A DNA stretch of 35,353 nt, from assembly GCA_016793845.1 (NCBI GenBank), contig JAEULI010000100.1:1-35353 (forward strand). The letters run 5' to 3'. Each line of letters begins with the position of its first letter. Positions within the stretch are counted from its first letter, which is position 1. Source of the stretch: Sphingosinicella sp. GTDB taxonomy: Bacteria; Pseudomonadota; Alphaproteobacteria; Sphingomonadales; Sphingomonadaceae. A program made the position numbers and the translations under genes. Below the pieces are notes generated by a model. The model worked only from the letters and a program-made list of their open reading frames with translations. It was not told the origin of the DNA and searched no databases. Shown one piece after another: positions 16,048-25,365 of this stretch.

Positions 16048-18876
16048 ATGTCGCACCGCATTCGCGTTCGCCGCAGCCGCCTCGTGGCTGCGCTGTTTGC
16101 CGTCACCTCGCTCTCCTCGCCCGCCTTCGCCGGCACGCTCGTCGGCAGCGTCGTCGATGCTGGCGGCGTTCGCGGCCTGCAGGGTGCCGAGGTCGAACTC
16201 GTCGAGCTTGGCCGCCGCACGTCGGCGGCGCAGGACGGCAGCTTCCGGTTCGCGGACGTGCCCTCGGGCAGCTACACGCTCCGCGCCGCTTATGCGGGCG
16301 CGGATGAAAGCCGCACCCCGGTGAGCGTCACTGAAGATGGTACGACGCGTGTCGACGTTGCGCTCAGCGCGGGCGACGACAGCCTCATCCTCGTCATCGG
16401 CCAGCAGGCGAACCTCGGCAGTGCGATCGCGCGCCAGCGTGCGGCGGACGGCGTCGCCTCCGTGCTCACGCGCGATGCGGTCGGTCAGTTCCCCGATCAG
16501 AACGTCGCGGAATCGCTGCGCCGCCTGCCCGGCGTCAATATCCTCAACGATCAGGGCGAGGGCCGCTTCGTTTCGATCCGCGGCCTCGATCCCGAGTTGA
16601 ATGCATCGTCGCTGAACGGTGTCCGCCTGCCCGCACCGGAATCGGATGTGCGCTCGGTCGCGCTCGACGTGATTTCCAGTGATCTCATCGAATCGATCGA
16701 GGTGAAGAAGTCGCTGACACCGGACATGGACGGCGATACGATCGGCGCTTCCATCGAGATCAACACGACGAGCGCATTCGCGCGCAAGAAGGATCTGCTG
16801 AAGCTCAGCGCGGAAGGCAGCTACAACGATCTCACCGATCATCTTTCGCCCAAGGGCGCGATCGATTTCTCGACCAAGCTCAGCGACAACATCGGCGTCG
16901 CCGGCGGTATCTCCTATTACAAGCGCAAGTTCGCGACCGACAACATGGAGATGGACGGCTGGGACGAGGACGACGGCATCGTCTATGCCGACACGGTCGA
17001 GTATCGCGATTATGATGTGGAACGCGAACGCATTTCCGCATCGCTCTCGTTCGATTTCCGCGCGGGCGAAAGCACCACGCTTTACGTGCGCGGTCTCTAC
17101 AGCCAGTTCGACGACCATGAATATCGCCGCCGCCTGATTTTCGAAATGGATGAATCCCCCTTCGCCGGCTCGGACACGACCGCGGAGTTTCGCTCCGACG
17201 ACGGTGAGATCAGCGTGCAGCGCGATCTCAAGGATCGTTTCGAATCGCAGAAGATTCGGTCCTTGACGCTCGGCGGCGAGACGGAAACGGGGCCGTGGAA
17301 GCTCGTCTATTCGGCGAGCTGGGCGAAATCGAGCGAACGCGAGAACGGCTCGATCGACCCGGCGAATTTCGAACGCAAGTTCGAGGATGAAGGCGAATTC
17401 GGCGTCCGGTTCGATTACAGCAAGCCGATGTTCACCGGCCACACGATCACTGCCGGAAACGACCTCTTCCTCGATCCCACCGAGTATGAATTCGACAAGC
17501 TGGAACGCACGACGCTCAGCGATTCTCAGGACGAGGAATACGCCCTGAAAGCGGATGTCTCGCACGTGTTCGCGCTGGGCACCGGCGAGTTCACCGTGCA
17601 GGGCGGCGCCAAAGCACGCTGGCGCGAGAAATTCTACAACGGCACGTTCGATATCTACGACGGTTTCGACAGCGAAGACGATCTGACGCTCGCGGATTTC
17701 ATCGGCAAGCAGGATTACGGCCTCGCCGTCATCGATCCCGTCCTCGCGAAGAAATCCTTCCGCAAGTTCTGGAACGACAATCAAAATCTGTTCGAGCTCG
17801 ATCCGTTCGATACCGCGGCGGCATCTGCGGAATCCGATTACAGCGTCGACGAGGATATTCTCGCGGCCTATCTGCTCGGCCGCTGGGACAGCAGCACGCT
17901 CCGTATCATCGGCGGCGTGCGCATGGAGCGCACGAAGAACCGTATCACCGGCAACATCGTCACGCTCGTTGAGGAAGGCGGCGAATTCGGCGGCGAACCG
18001 GTTGAGGACGACACGGTTTTCGTCACCCCGCAGACGTTCGATCGCAGCTACACCGATTGGCTGCCCAGCGTCACGATCCGCTACGAGCCGGTGCGCAATC
18101 TCGTGCTGCGCGCGGCGGGTTACAAGAATCTCGTGCGCCCGAAGCTGTCGAAGCTCGCGCCGCGCGCGATGATCGAGGACAATGAAGGCGAATTCGGCAA
18201 TCCCGATCTGAAGCCTTACCGCGCCTGGAACGCCGATCTCTCGGTCGAATATTATTTCGGCCGTAACGCCGCCGTGTCGGCGGGCGTCTTCTACAAGGAC
18301 ATCAAGGATTACATCGTCGACTACACGCAAGACGACGTCCTCTATAATGGCGTGCTGCTCGACTCCGCGACGACCTCGATCAACGGCAAGACGGCGAAGA
18401 TCCGGGGTTTCGAGTTCAGCTATAATCAGGCCTTCGATTTCCTGCCTGCACCGTTCGATGGTCTGCTCGCGCAGTTCAATTACACGTACACGGACGCTGA
18501 AGGCACGGTGCCGAACGACGGCGATCTCGGCGATCTGCGCAAGGTCGGTCTCCCGGCCTCGGCGAAGCACACGTTCAACGCCGTGCTCGGTTACGAGAAG
18601 GGACCGCTCAGCCTTCGCGTGGCGGGCACCTACCGCGACAAGTATCTCGACGAGCTGGGCGATGCGCCGGAAGAGGATCGCTACGTCGCGAAGCACTTCC
18701 AGCTCGACCTCAGTGCGAAGTATCAGATCATGGACAACATCCAGCTGTTCGGCGAATGGGTGAACGTCACCGACGAACCCTATTATGCCTATCAGAACTT
18801 CGGCGGCTCGCGGCGCCTGCTGCAGTACGAGGAGTATAGCTGGACGGCAAAGTTCGGCGTGAAGGCCACATTCTGA
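16048..18876 (+). CDS. TonB-dependent outer-membrane receptor
   Basis: A 942-residue TonB-dependent receptor. Signal peptide to about residue 28 (SPAFA), then a carboxypeptidase-regulatory-like beta-sandwich (about 30-105), a plug domain (about 115-235, with VTRD-like VLTRDAVGQFPDQNVAESLRR start and NGVRLP), and a 22-strand-type barrel ending in a terminal Phe (KFGVKATF). It belongs to the large group found in Caulobacter, Xanthomonas and sphingomonads, with strong FPDQN and GDTIG plug motifs. The Shine-Dalgarno AAGGGG lies 6 bases before the ATG. Its stop overlaps the next start (TGATG), so it is co-translated with a phosphatase and followed by a phytase; the ligand is therefore likely to be phytate, lower inositol phosphates or another phosphate ester. 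That ligand assignment is inference. Confidence 0.93.
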   Translation: MSHRIRVRRSRLVAALFAVTSLSSPAFAGTLVGSVVDAGGVRGLQGAEVELVELGRRTSAAQDGSFRFADVPSGSYTLRAAYAGADESRTPVSVTEDGTTRVDVALSAGDDSLILVIGQQANLGSAIARQRAADGVASVLTRDAVGQFPDQNVAESLRRLPGVNILNDQGEGRFVSIRGLDPELNASSLNGVRLPAPESDVRSVALDVISSDLIESIEVKKSLTPDMDGDTIGASIEINTTSAFARKKDLLKLSAEGSYNDLTDHLSPKGAIDFSTKLSDNIGVAGGISYYKRKFATDNMEMDGWDEDDGIVYADTVEYRDYDVERERISASLSFDFRAGESTTLYVRGLYSQFDDHEYRRRLIFEMDESPFAGSDTTAEFRSDDGEISVQRDLKDRFESQKIRSLTLGGETETGPWKLVYSASWAKSSERENGSIDPANFERKFEDEGEFGVRFDYSKPMFTGHTITAGNDLFLDPTEYEFDKLERTTLSDSQDEEYALKADVSHVFALGTGEFTVQGGAKARWREKFYNGTFDIYDGFDSEDDLTLADFIGKQDYGLAVIDPVLAKKSFRKFWNDNQNLFELDPFDTAAASAESDYSVDEDILAAYLLGRWDSSTLRIIGGVRMERTKNRITGNIVTLVEEGGEFGGEPVEDDTVFVTPQTFDRSYTDWLPSVTIRYEPVRNLVLRAAGYKNLVRPKLSKLAPRAMIEDNEGEFGNPDLKPYRAWNADLSVEYYFGRNAAVSAGVFYKDIKDYIVDYTQDDVLYNGVLLDSATTSINGKTAKIRGFEFSYNQAFDFLPAPFDGLLAQFNYTYTDAEGTVPNDGDLGDLRKVGLPASAKHTFNAVLGYEKGPLSLRVAGTYRDKYLDELGDAPEEDRYVAKHFQLDLSAKYQIMDNIQLFGEWVNVTDEPYYAYQNFGGSRRLLQYEEYSWTAKFGVKATF

Positions 18877-20267
18877 TGCTGCGCCTTGCCGCGCTCCTGC
18901 TCGCGGCGGCCACACCGGCCGTCGCCGGGCAGGCGGTTCCGATCTCGCGTTCGCCGGGCCTGCCCTATGCGGCGAAGTCGCTGCCCGATCGTATCGTGCT
19001 CACCGCCGGTGCGGACCCGTCGCGCGAGATGGCAGTCGCATTCCGCACCGACAGCGCGCAGCAGACTGCGGAGGCCGAGATCGCACCCGCGATCGATGGT
19101 CCTTCGCTCGGTGCCCGCGCCGTCCGCATCGTCGGCGGCAGTTCGGAAATCGCGAACGAAAACGGCAAGGCACTGTATCATCAGGTGCGCTTCACCGACC
19201 TCGAACCGGGGCGCGCCTACGTCTACCGCGTAAAGGGCAGCGCGGGCTGGAGCGAGTGGCTGCAATTCCGCACGGCCAGCGCCGAGGCACAGCCGTTCCG
19301 CTTCCTCTATTTCGGCGACACGCAGAACAATATCCTCAGCATCGCCTCGCGCGTGATCCGGCAGGCATTCCACGCGACGGCGGCGCCTGCGCTCGTCGTC
19401 CATGCGGGTGATCTCGTCGCGCAGCGCGACAATCTCGCGCACGACGACGAGTGGGGAGAATGGACGCAGGCGGGCGGCTACAATTACAGCATCGTTCCGC
19501 AGCTTCCCGCGACCGGCAATCACGAATATCTCGACAACGAATTGCCGGACGGCACCGAGCAATACGTGCTCGGACCGCATTGGCCGCGCCAATTCGCTCT
19601 GCCCGCGAACGGCGCCGATGCTGCGAAGGCGACGACGTACTTCGTCGATTATCAGGGCGTGCGCTTCATCATTCTCGATGGCACCGCCGCGCTCAACCTC
19701 GGTGCGCTTGAAAGCCAGACGCGCTGGCTCGACAGCACGCTCGCGGCGAGCAAGGCGCGCTGGAACGTCGTGCTGTTCCACCAGCCGATCTTCACCTGCG
19801 CGCGGCCGAACGACACCGCGAAATTGAAGGCGGCGTGGAAACCGGTGTTCGAGACGCGCAAGGTCGATCTCGTGCTGCAGGGCCACGACCATTGCTACAG
19901 CCGCCTCACCGCCGAAGCCGGCAAGACCGCCTCCGCGAAGGCCCGCGCCGACGGCAAGGTGCAGGGCCCCGTGTATCTCGTCTCCGTCACCGGCGCGAAG
20001 ATGTACGGCCTCAATGATCGTGCGGGCACGCAGCCCGACCGCGTCGCGGAGGATACCGAACTCTATCAGGTCGTCGACGTGGCGGAGGACCGCCTGCAGT
20101 TCCGCACCTTCACCGCCTCGGGCCGCCTCTACGACGGCTTCGATCTCATCCGCCATGCGGACGGCAACCGCCTCGTCGAAATCGCCGAGGCCTCGGGGCC
20201 CGTGCGCCGCTGCACGGGACAGACGGGTCCCGACGGCGTACCCTGCACGGCAGACCCCAAGGACTGA
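18876..20267 (+). CDS. Exported purple-acid-phosphatase-like metallophosphoesterase
   Basis: A 463-residue secreted enzyme with a signal peptide (MLRLAALLLAAATPAVAG), an N-terminal fibronectin-III-like purple acid phosphatase domain (about 35-135, ending ...WLQFRTA) and a calcineurin-like catalytic domain. All metal motifs are visible: GDTQ (D148), HAGDLV (D179), TGNHEY (N215, H216), FHQP (H302) and GHDHCY (H337, H339). This is the full di-metal set that hydrolyses phosphate monoesters. It overlaps the receptor gene by one base and is 3 bases from the phytase gene, so the three form a tight operon. Probably periplasmic; it may complete dephosphorylation of products left by the phytase. Confidence 0.92.
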   Translation: MLRLAALLLAAATPAVAGQAVPISRSPGLPYAAKSLPDRIVLTAGADPSREMAVAFRTDSAQQTAEAEIAPAIDGPSLGARAVRIVGGSSEIANENGKALYHQVRFTDLEPGRAYVYRVKGSAGWSEWLQFRTASAEAQPFRFLYFGDTQNNILSIASRVIRQAFHATAAPALVVHAGDLVAQRDNLAHDDEWGEWTQAGGYNYSIVPQLPATGNHEYLDNELPDGTEQYVLGPHWPRQFALPANGADAAKATTYFVDYQGVRFIILDGTAALNLGALESQTRWLDSTLAASKARWNVVLFHQPIFTCARPNDTAKLKAAWKPVFETRKVDLVLQGHDHCYSRLTAEAGKTASAKARADGKVQGPVYLVSVTGAKMYGLNDRAGTQPDRVAEDTELYQVVDVAEDRLQFRTFTASGRLYDGFDLIRHADGNRLVEIAEASGPVRRCTGQTGPDGVPCTADPKD

Positions 20268-20270
20268 TCG

Positions 20271-21317
20271 ATGAAGCTACTGACCGCCCTTCCCCTCATC
20301 CTGCTCGCTGCGTGTGCTGCACCAGAGATCGAACTGCCGCAGGGCACCGCCGCGCGCGGTGATCCCGCGAAGGCCGTGCCCGCCGCCGTCGAGACCGTCG
20401 TCACCACCGACCCCGCCGTCGATGCCGACGATCCCGCGCTCTGGGCCGATCCGCGCGATCCGTCGCGCGCCGTGCTCTTCGGCACGGACAAGACCGATGG
20501 GCTTTATGTTCACGACATGGACGGCAAGGTCCGCCAGTTCCTGCCCGACGGCCCGCTCAACAACGTCGACCTCCGCACGGGCTTCACGGTGGACGGCAAG
20601 GACTATGTCCTCGTCACCGCGACCGAGCGGAAGAATTTCACGCTCATCGCCTATCTCTTCGATCCCGACACATTCGAGACGCGGCGCTACGGCGTGCTGC
20701 CGCTCGGTATGGGAGAGCCCTACGGCTATTGCATGGGCAGGCTCGGCGGCGATTTCTACCTGATCCCGAACAACAAGGCGGGCGAAATCCGTGCGCTGCG
20801 TTTGGCGAACGGCGCCCCGCTCGAAACGGCGAAACTCGCGTACAGCTTCAAGGTCGGCAGCCAGCCCGAAGGCTGTGTCGTCGACGACGAGACCGGGCGT
20901 CTCTATCTCGGCGAGGAAGACGTCGCGATCTGGCGCTTCGATCTCAGCCCCGGCGCATCCGCCGATGGTATCAAGGTCGCCGCCGTCGACGGCGAACGCC
21001 TCACCGCCGATGTCGAGGGCATGTCGATCCTGCGCGACCGCGGCGCGAAATATCTGATCGCGTCCAGCCAGGGCGATGCCACCTATCCCGTCTGGCAGAT
21101 CGAAGGCGACAGCTATGCCTACAAGGGCCGCTTCGCCGTCGAGGGCGGCGCCATCGACAACGTGACCGGCACCGACGGTCTCGATGCCTGGAGCGGCCCC
21201 ATTGGCCCGTTCCCCGAAGGCGCGATCGCGATGCACGACACCGACGACGGCGGCGAGCAGCAGAACTTCAAGATCGTCGACTGGCGCGCGGTCCGGCAGG
21301 CGCTGTCGCTGCCCTGA
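20271..21317 (+). CDS. Beta-propeller phytase lipoprotein
   Basis: A 348-residue 3-phytase of the beta-propeller class, a Ca-dependent enzyme that removes phosphates stepwise from phytate. The signal peptide ends in a lipobox LAAC (Cys15), so it is membrane-anchored. Family signatures are all present: DADDPALWADP (51-61), GPLNNVDLR (94-102), EPYGYCMGR, SQPEGCVVDDETGRLYLGEE with IWRF, ADVEGMSIL, SSQGDATYPVW and the C-terminal NFKIVDWR. AAGGA at the end of the phosphatase gene serves as Shine-Dalgarno sequence. Such phytases typically stop at an inositol trisphosphate, which fits the presence of a second phosphatase and an EEP-fold lipoprotein beside it. Confidence 0.93.
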   Translation: MKLLTALPLILLAACAAPEIELPQGTAARGDPAKAVPAAVETVVTTDPAVDADDPALWADPRDPSRAVLFGTDKTDGLYVHDMDGKVRQFLPDGPLNNVDLRTGFTVDGKDYVLVTATERKNFTLIAYLFDPDTFETRRYGVLPLGMGEPYGYCMGRLGGDFYLIPNNKAGEIRALRLANGAPLETAKLAYSFKVGSQPEGCVVDDETGRLYLGEEDVAIWRFDLSPGASADGIKVAAVDGERLTADVEGMSILRDRGAKYLIASSQGDATYPVWQIEGDSYAYKGRFAVEGGAIDNVTGTDGLDAWSGPIGPFPEGAIAMHDTDDGGEQQNFKIVDWRAVRQALSLP

Positions 21318-21402
21318 AAGCAACCGTTCGCCGCAGGGCTGCGCGCTCCTGTCGCGCCGGCCCTTGCATCCATTTCGCTTGCGGTGCGTTCGCGGCAACG
21401 CA

Positions 21403-22959
21403 ATGAAAACACGGATGAACCTTGATCGCGCTCGCTGGTCGCGCCGGGACGCGCTCGCCGGCCTCGCCGCGCTCGGCCTCCTTCCCACGCTCCCGGCGCT
21501 TGCCGCGCCCCGTCTCGGCCGCGCCGAAGCCTTCTCGTGGGATGCTCTGAAGCGGCAGGCGATGACGCTGTCGGAGCGGCCATTCGTGCCGCTTCCGCGC
21601 ATCGAGGCCGCCGCCGCTGTCGACTATGATGCGCTCAACAGTATCCGCTACCGCGATGCCGCCGCGCTCTGGCCGGATCGGCCCGGGCAATCGGTGCGTC
21701 TGTTCCCGCTCGGCAAATATGCGCGCGAACCGATCGCGATCCATGTCGTGGAGAGCGGACGTGCCCGCGCGCTTTCTTATTCACCCGATCTCTACGAAAT
21801 GCCGGAGGACAGCCCCGCCCGCGCGCTCACGTCCGAGAACGGCGGCTTCGCGGGCTTCCGCGTGATGAACCCCGGCAATGTCGGGGACTGGCTGGCGTTC
21901 CAGGGTGCCTCTTATTTCCGCACAGCCGGGCCGCTTCACCAATACGGCCTTTCCGCACGCGGTCTCGCGATCGACACCGGCCTTTCGACGCCCGAGGAGT
22001 TCCCGGTCTTCCGCGCCTTCTGGCTGGAGCCGGGAGAGAACGCCTTCACCATCTACGCCCTCCTCGACGGCCCGCGCGTCGCGGGCGCCTACCGCTTCGT
22101 GAACCGCGTGATCGAAAACGAGATCGTGCAGGAGGTGACGCTGTCCATCCGCCTGCGCGCCGATGTCGAGCGCCTCGGCTTCGCGCCGATGACGAGCATG
22201 TATTGGTACGGCGAGACCGAGCCCGGCCCGCGCCGCGACTGGCGGCCGGAAATCCACGATTCCGACGGCCTCCTCATCGCCAACGGCGCGGGCGAGCGGC
22301 TCTGGCGCCCTCTCGTCAATCCGCCGCGAACCGCGCTCAACGCCTTCCTCGATCGAAACCCACGCGGCTTCGGCCTGATGCAGCGCGACCGGAATTACGA
22401 CAATTACGAAGACGACGGCGTCTTCTATCACAAGCGCCCGTCGCTCTGGGCGGAGCCGATCGGCGATTGGGGTGAAGGCACCGTCGATCTGGTCGAGATT
22501 CCCACGCAAGGCGAGACGGACGACAACATCGCCGCCTTCTGGCAGCCGAAGGCTCCGGCGCGCGCGGGTATGCGCTACGATCTCGCCTATCGCCTCCGCT
22601 GGCTCGGCGGCGAGCCCGATGCCGCGCCGCTCGCGCGCGTCATCGGCACATACCGCGGCCTCGGGGGGCGTCCGGGCCATCCTGCACAGGAAGATGTCAT
22701 CAAGCTCGTCGTCGATTTCGAAGGCGAAGCGCTGAAAGGCCGCGCGCGCGGTGACGTGACGGCCGAGGTCGCCACGAACGGCAAGATCCTGATGCAGGCC
22801 GCTTATCCGGTTGCCGGGCGTCCGAGTCGCTGGCGGCTGATGATGGACGTGGAAGCTCGAAACGGGGTCGCAACGGACCTGCGCGGGGCGCTCGTCTGCT
22901 GCGGTGCACAACTCACCGAAACGTGGCTGTATCAAATACCTGCGATCGGGAACGGATGA
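21403..22959 (+). CDS. opgG: Periplasmic glucan biosynthesis protein (MdoG/OpgD family)
   Basis: A 518-residue periplasmic protein for osmoregulated periplasmic glucans, which acts on the beta-1,2-glucan backbone made by OpgH. The N-terminus carries a Tat-type signal (RWSRRDALAGLAALGLLPTLPALA), a feature of OpgD in E. coli, so it may be closer to OpgD than OpgG. Landmarks are YDALNSIRYR, LFPLGKYAREPIAIH, GFAGFRV, GASYFRTAG, GLSARGLAIDTG, MYWYGE and NNIAAFWQP-like DNIAAFWQPKAP. The start at MKTRMN is chosen for the signal; a second ATG four codons on is equally possible, and neither has a good Shine-Dalgarno sequence. It is 85 bases after the phytase gene and 84 before opgH. Confidence 0.9.
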   Translation: MKTRMNLDRARWSRRDALAGLAALGLLPTLPALAAPRLGRAEAFSWDALKRQAMTLSERPFVPLPRIEAAAAVDYDALNSIRYRDAAALWPDRPGQSVRLFPLGKYAREPIAIHVVESGRARALSYSPDLYEMPEDSPARALTSENGGFAGFRVMNPGNVGDWLAFQGASYFRTAGPLHQYGLSARGLAIDTGLSTPEEFPVFRAFWLEPGENAFTIYALLDGPRVAGAYRFVNRVIENEIVQEVTLSIRLRADVERLGFAPMTSMYWYGETEPGPRRDWRPEIHDSDGLLIANGAGERLWRPLVNPPRTALNAFLDRNPRGFGLMQRDRNYDNYEDDGVFYHKRPSLWAEPIGDWGEGTVDLVEIPTQGETDDNIAAFWQPKAPARAGMRYDLAYRLRWLGGEPDAAPLARVIGTYRGLGGRPGHPAQEDVIKLVVDFEGEALKGRARGDVTAEVATNGKILMQAAYPVAGRPSRWRLMMDVEARNGVATDLRGALVCCGAQLTETWLYQIPAIGNG

Positions 22960-23043
22960 TCCCGGCGCGCATTGCTGACTGACCGGTCGACGCTGCGGAC
23001 AAGACAGTGGGCCGGAAGTGTAACCAGGGTCGATACTGAAATT

Positions 23044-24888
23044 ATGCGTCACGAAGTCCTGCTGTCTGAAGGCGTGTCCGGAGGCTACGACACGGTTTCC
23101 TACAATACGCTGCACCGGCGCGCGGAAGGGCTTCCGCCCGAAGCGCCGCTCGCCATGCCGCTGCAGGATTGGCGCGCGTGCGATTCCGCGCCGCTCCGTT
23201 CCGAAACCGCGCCGCAGGGCATTGCGCTCCGCCGCTTTCTGCTGATTTCTGCAACGCTGCTCATCGCGCTCGTGGGCGGCGGCGAAATGGCGCGCGCCGC
23301 CGCGCCGGACGGCTTCGCGCTTGGCGAGCTGCTGCTCGTCGCGCTGTTCGTGCCGCTGTTCGCGTGGATAGGCTTCGGTTTCCTGACCGCGCTTGCGGGT
23401 TTCGTTCGCCTGCTCGCGGGTGCGCGCGATTTCGATCTCGTGGCGGAAACCGCACCCGAAGGGCGCACCGCCATTCTCGTCCCTGTCTACAATGAAGACG
23501 TATCCGCCGTCTTCGCCCGCATCCGCGCGATGGCGCTCTCGCTCGCCCGCGAAGGGCGCGCGCGCGATTTCGACATCTTCGTGCTCAGCGATTCCAGCCC
23601 CGAGAACGGCCGCGCCGAATATGCCGCCTTCCTGTCGCTCCGCCCCACGCTCGCCCCGCGCCTCTACTATCGCCGCCGCGAGGCGAATATCGAGCGCAAA
23701 CCCGGCAACATCGCCGATTGGGTGCGCCGGTTCGGCGGCGCCTACGATTACATGCTCGTGCTCGATGCCGACAGCCTGATGGACGGGCGCACGATGGCGC
23801 GCATGGCCGCGACGCTGGATGCGAACCCCGGCGTCGGCCTCATCCAGACCGTACCGGATGTCGTCAACGCCCGCACGCTCTTCGCGCGCTGGCAGCAGTT
23901 CTCGGGGCGTCTTTACGGCCCGGTGGCGACGGCGGGCATGATCTGGTGGTCGGGCAGCGAGGCGACCTTCTGGGGCCACAACGCGATTCTGCGGACGCGC
24001 GCCTTCGCCGAAAGCTGCGGCCTCGCCGCGCTTCCCGGCGCCGCGCCCTTCGGCGGCGCGATCATGAGCCACGATATGGTCGAGGCAGCACTGCTCCGCC
24101 GTCGCGGCTGGGCGGTGCACATGGTCGCCGCGCCCGGCAGCACAGAGGAGTTCCCGCCCAGCATCGTCGATTTCGCGAAGCGCGACCGTCGCTGGTGTCA
24201 GGGCAATCTGCAGCACCTGCGCATCCTCGGCAGCGGGGGCTTCCACTGGGTGAACCGGCTGCAGCTCTTGATGGGCGGTTCGGCGTACTTCACCTCGCCG
24301 CTGTGGCTGCTGCTCATCGTCGCGGGCGTCGTGCACCATGTCACACAGGGTGCAGGCGTCGCGCCCGCGCCATGGCTGCTCGGCTTCACGCTCGCGCTGC
24401 TGTTCGGCCCCAAGCTGCTCGGCCTCGTCTGGACGCTGATCGATCGCCGACGCCGCGCCGCGCTCGGCGGCGTGCGGCGGATCGCGATGGGCATCCTCGT
24501 CGATGTGCCGCTCTCGGCGCTTGTCGCCCCGCTGATGATGTTCACGCAGACGCTGAACCTTGCCGATATTCTGATGGGCCGCAGCAGCGGCTGGTCGCCC
24601 CAGCGCCGCGAGACGGACGGCATCGCGTTCGGCGACGCGCTGCGCCACTATCGCCCGCATGTGCTGCTCGGCGCTGCCATGCTGGCGTTCGCGGCGGCCG
24701 GTATGGGATCGTCGCTGTGGCTGCTGCCCGTCGCCATCGGCCTCGTGCTCAGCCCGTGGCTCGAGATGCTCACCGCCCGCCAGTCCGCCTTGCCCGCGCT
24801 GTTCGGTGTCGCAGACAGGCCTGTGCTCGCCGCGTCGACTAGCGCGCCCGTTCCGCTTCGCGTTCCGCCGTCGGCCTTGGCCGCGTAA
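23044..24888 (+). CDS. opgH: Glucan glucosyltransferase OpgH/MdoH
   Basis: A 614-residue inner-membrane glycosyltransferase of family 2 that polymerises UDP-glucose into periplasmic glucan backbone. Two membrane helices (about 65-120) are followed by the GT2 domain: VPVYNED, LDADS (D241, D243), SHD (D344) and the RDRRW acceptor motif (380-384), and then a C-terminal cluster of membrane helices. The N-terminal LPPEAPLAMPLQDW motif is characteristic of MdoH. The start chosen is the ATG at MRHEVLL; GATACT 6 bases upstream may be a -10 element, while a TTG at 22972 lacks support. It pairs with opgG. The 3' end overlaps the convergent DUF454 gene by 50 bases. Confidence 0.93.
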   Translation: MRHEVLLSEGVSGGYDTVSYNTLHRRAEGLPPEAPLAMPLQDWRACDSAPLRSETAPQGIALRRFLLISATLLIALVGGGEMARAAAPDGFALGELLLVALFVPLFAWIGFGFLTALAGFVRLLAGARDFDLVAETAPEGRTAILVPVYNEDVSAVFARIRAMALSLAREGRARDFDIFVLSDSSPENGRAEYAAFLSLRPTLAPRLYYRRREANIERKPGNIADWVRRFGGAYDYMLVLDADSLMDGRTMARMAATLDANPGVGLIQTVPDVVNARTLFARWQQFSGRLYGPVATAGMIWWSGSEATFWGHNAILRTRAFAESCGLAALPGAAPFGGAIMSHDMVEAALLRRRGWAVHMVAAPGSTEEFPPSIVDFAKRDRRWCQGNLQHLRILGSGGFHWVNRLQLLMGGSAYFTSPLWLLLIVAGVVHHVTQGAGVAPAPWLLGFTLALLFGPKLLGLVWTLIDRRRRAALGGVRRIAMGILVDVPLSALVAPLMMFTQTLNLADILMGRSSGWSPQRRETDGIAFGDALRHYRPHVLLGAAMLAFAAAGMGSSLWLLPVAIGLVLSPWLEMLTARQSALPALFGVADRPVLAASTSAPVPLRVPPSALAA

Positions 24889-25228
24889 CCACGAAGAGCG
24901 CAGAGGCGAGCAGCCCTGCCGCCGCAAGCCCGCGCCACAACGGCGAGGGGTTCCCGGTCAGGTGGAAAACCGCATATCCGAAGGCCATGCCCGTGCACGC
25001 CGCGATCTTGGCGCGCGTGCTGATCGCGCCTTCACGCCGCCACGCGATCACCGGCGGGCCCAGCTTGGGGTGTGCCAGGATCTTCGCCTCCAGCCGCTCT
25101 GAAGACCGCCCGAAGAAATAAGCCGCGATGATGATGAAGATCGTCGTGGGAAGCAGCGGCAGGAACGCCCCGATGATGCCGAGCGCCAGCGACAGGAAGC
25201 CGAGCGCAAGGTAGAGGTGGCGAGTCAT
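24839..25228 (-). CDS. DUF454 (YbaN-family) membrane protein
   Basis: A 129-residue inner-membrane protein of the DUF454/YbaN family, function unknown. The family signature LGIIGAFLPLLPTTIFIIIAAYFF fills the N-terminal half (cited as a landmark in two overlapping pieces: GIIGAFLPLLPTT and FIIIAAYFF), followed by RSSERLEAKILAHPKLGPPV, with two further helices at the C-terminus. The start at MTRHLYLAL matches the usual family start. An alternative ATG at 25291 adds 21 residues and is preceded by TAGACC 7 bases upstream, so a leaderless longer form cannot be excluded. Confidence 0.82.
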   Translation of the reverse strand: MTRHLYLALGFLSLALGIIGAFLPLLPTTIFIIIAAYFFGRSSERLEAKILAHPKLGPPVIAWRREGAISTRAKIAACTGMAFGYAVFHLTGNPSPLWRGLAAAGLLASALFVVTRPRPTAEREAERAR

Positions 25229-25336
25229 GCCCCGGTTTATGGCCGCGCGCGCGGCCTTCGTCGATACGCTATCGCCAATCATTCGCGGCATGATCGCGGG
25301 TCTAGGGTTGACCGGGCGGTCCAGTTTATGATTTAG

Positions 25337-25359
25337 TCATTTCGCTAATAGACAAATGA
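25337..25359. promoter_or_regulatory. Dyad upstream of sdpR-like gene
   Basis: TCATTT (25337-25342) and AAATGA (25354-25359) are perfect inverted copies separated by 11 bases, ending 6 bases before the regulator's GTG start. An A/T-rich stretch with a possible TTGACC (25308-25313) lies upstream. Position suggests autorepression by the ArsR-family protein that follows. Confidence 0.4.
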
Positions 25360-25365
25360 GGGGTC

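Noticed and set aside
15682-18915. A 1077-codon open frame antisense to the TonB receptor
   Set aside because: Its sequence is rich in Arg, Glu, Ala and Val with no domain, and it mirrors the receptor's codon bias in high-GC DNA. The receptor on the other strand has clear plug and barrel motifs.
21781-24927. A 1048-codon open frame antisense to opgG and opgH
   Set aside because: It spans two well-recognised genes and the gap between them, is low-complexity Arg/Ala/Glu, and is explained by third-position GC bias.
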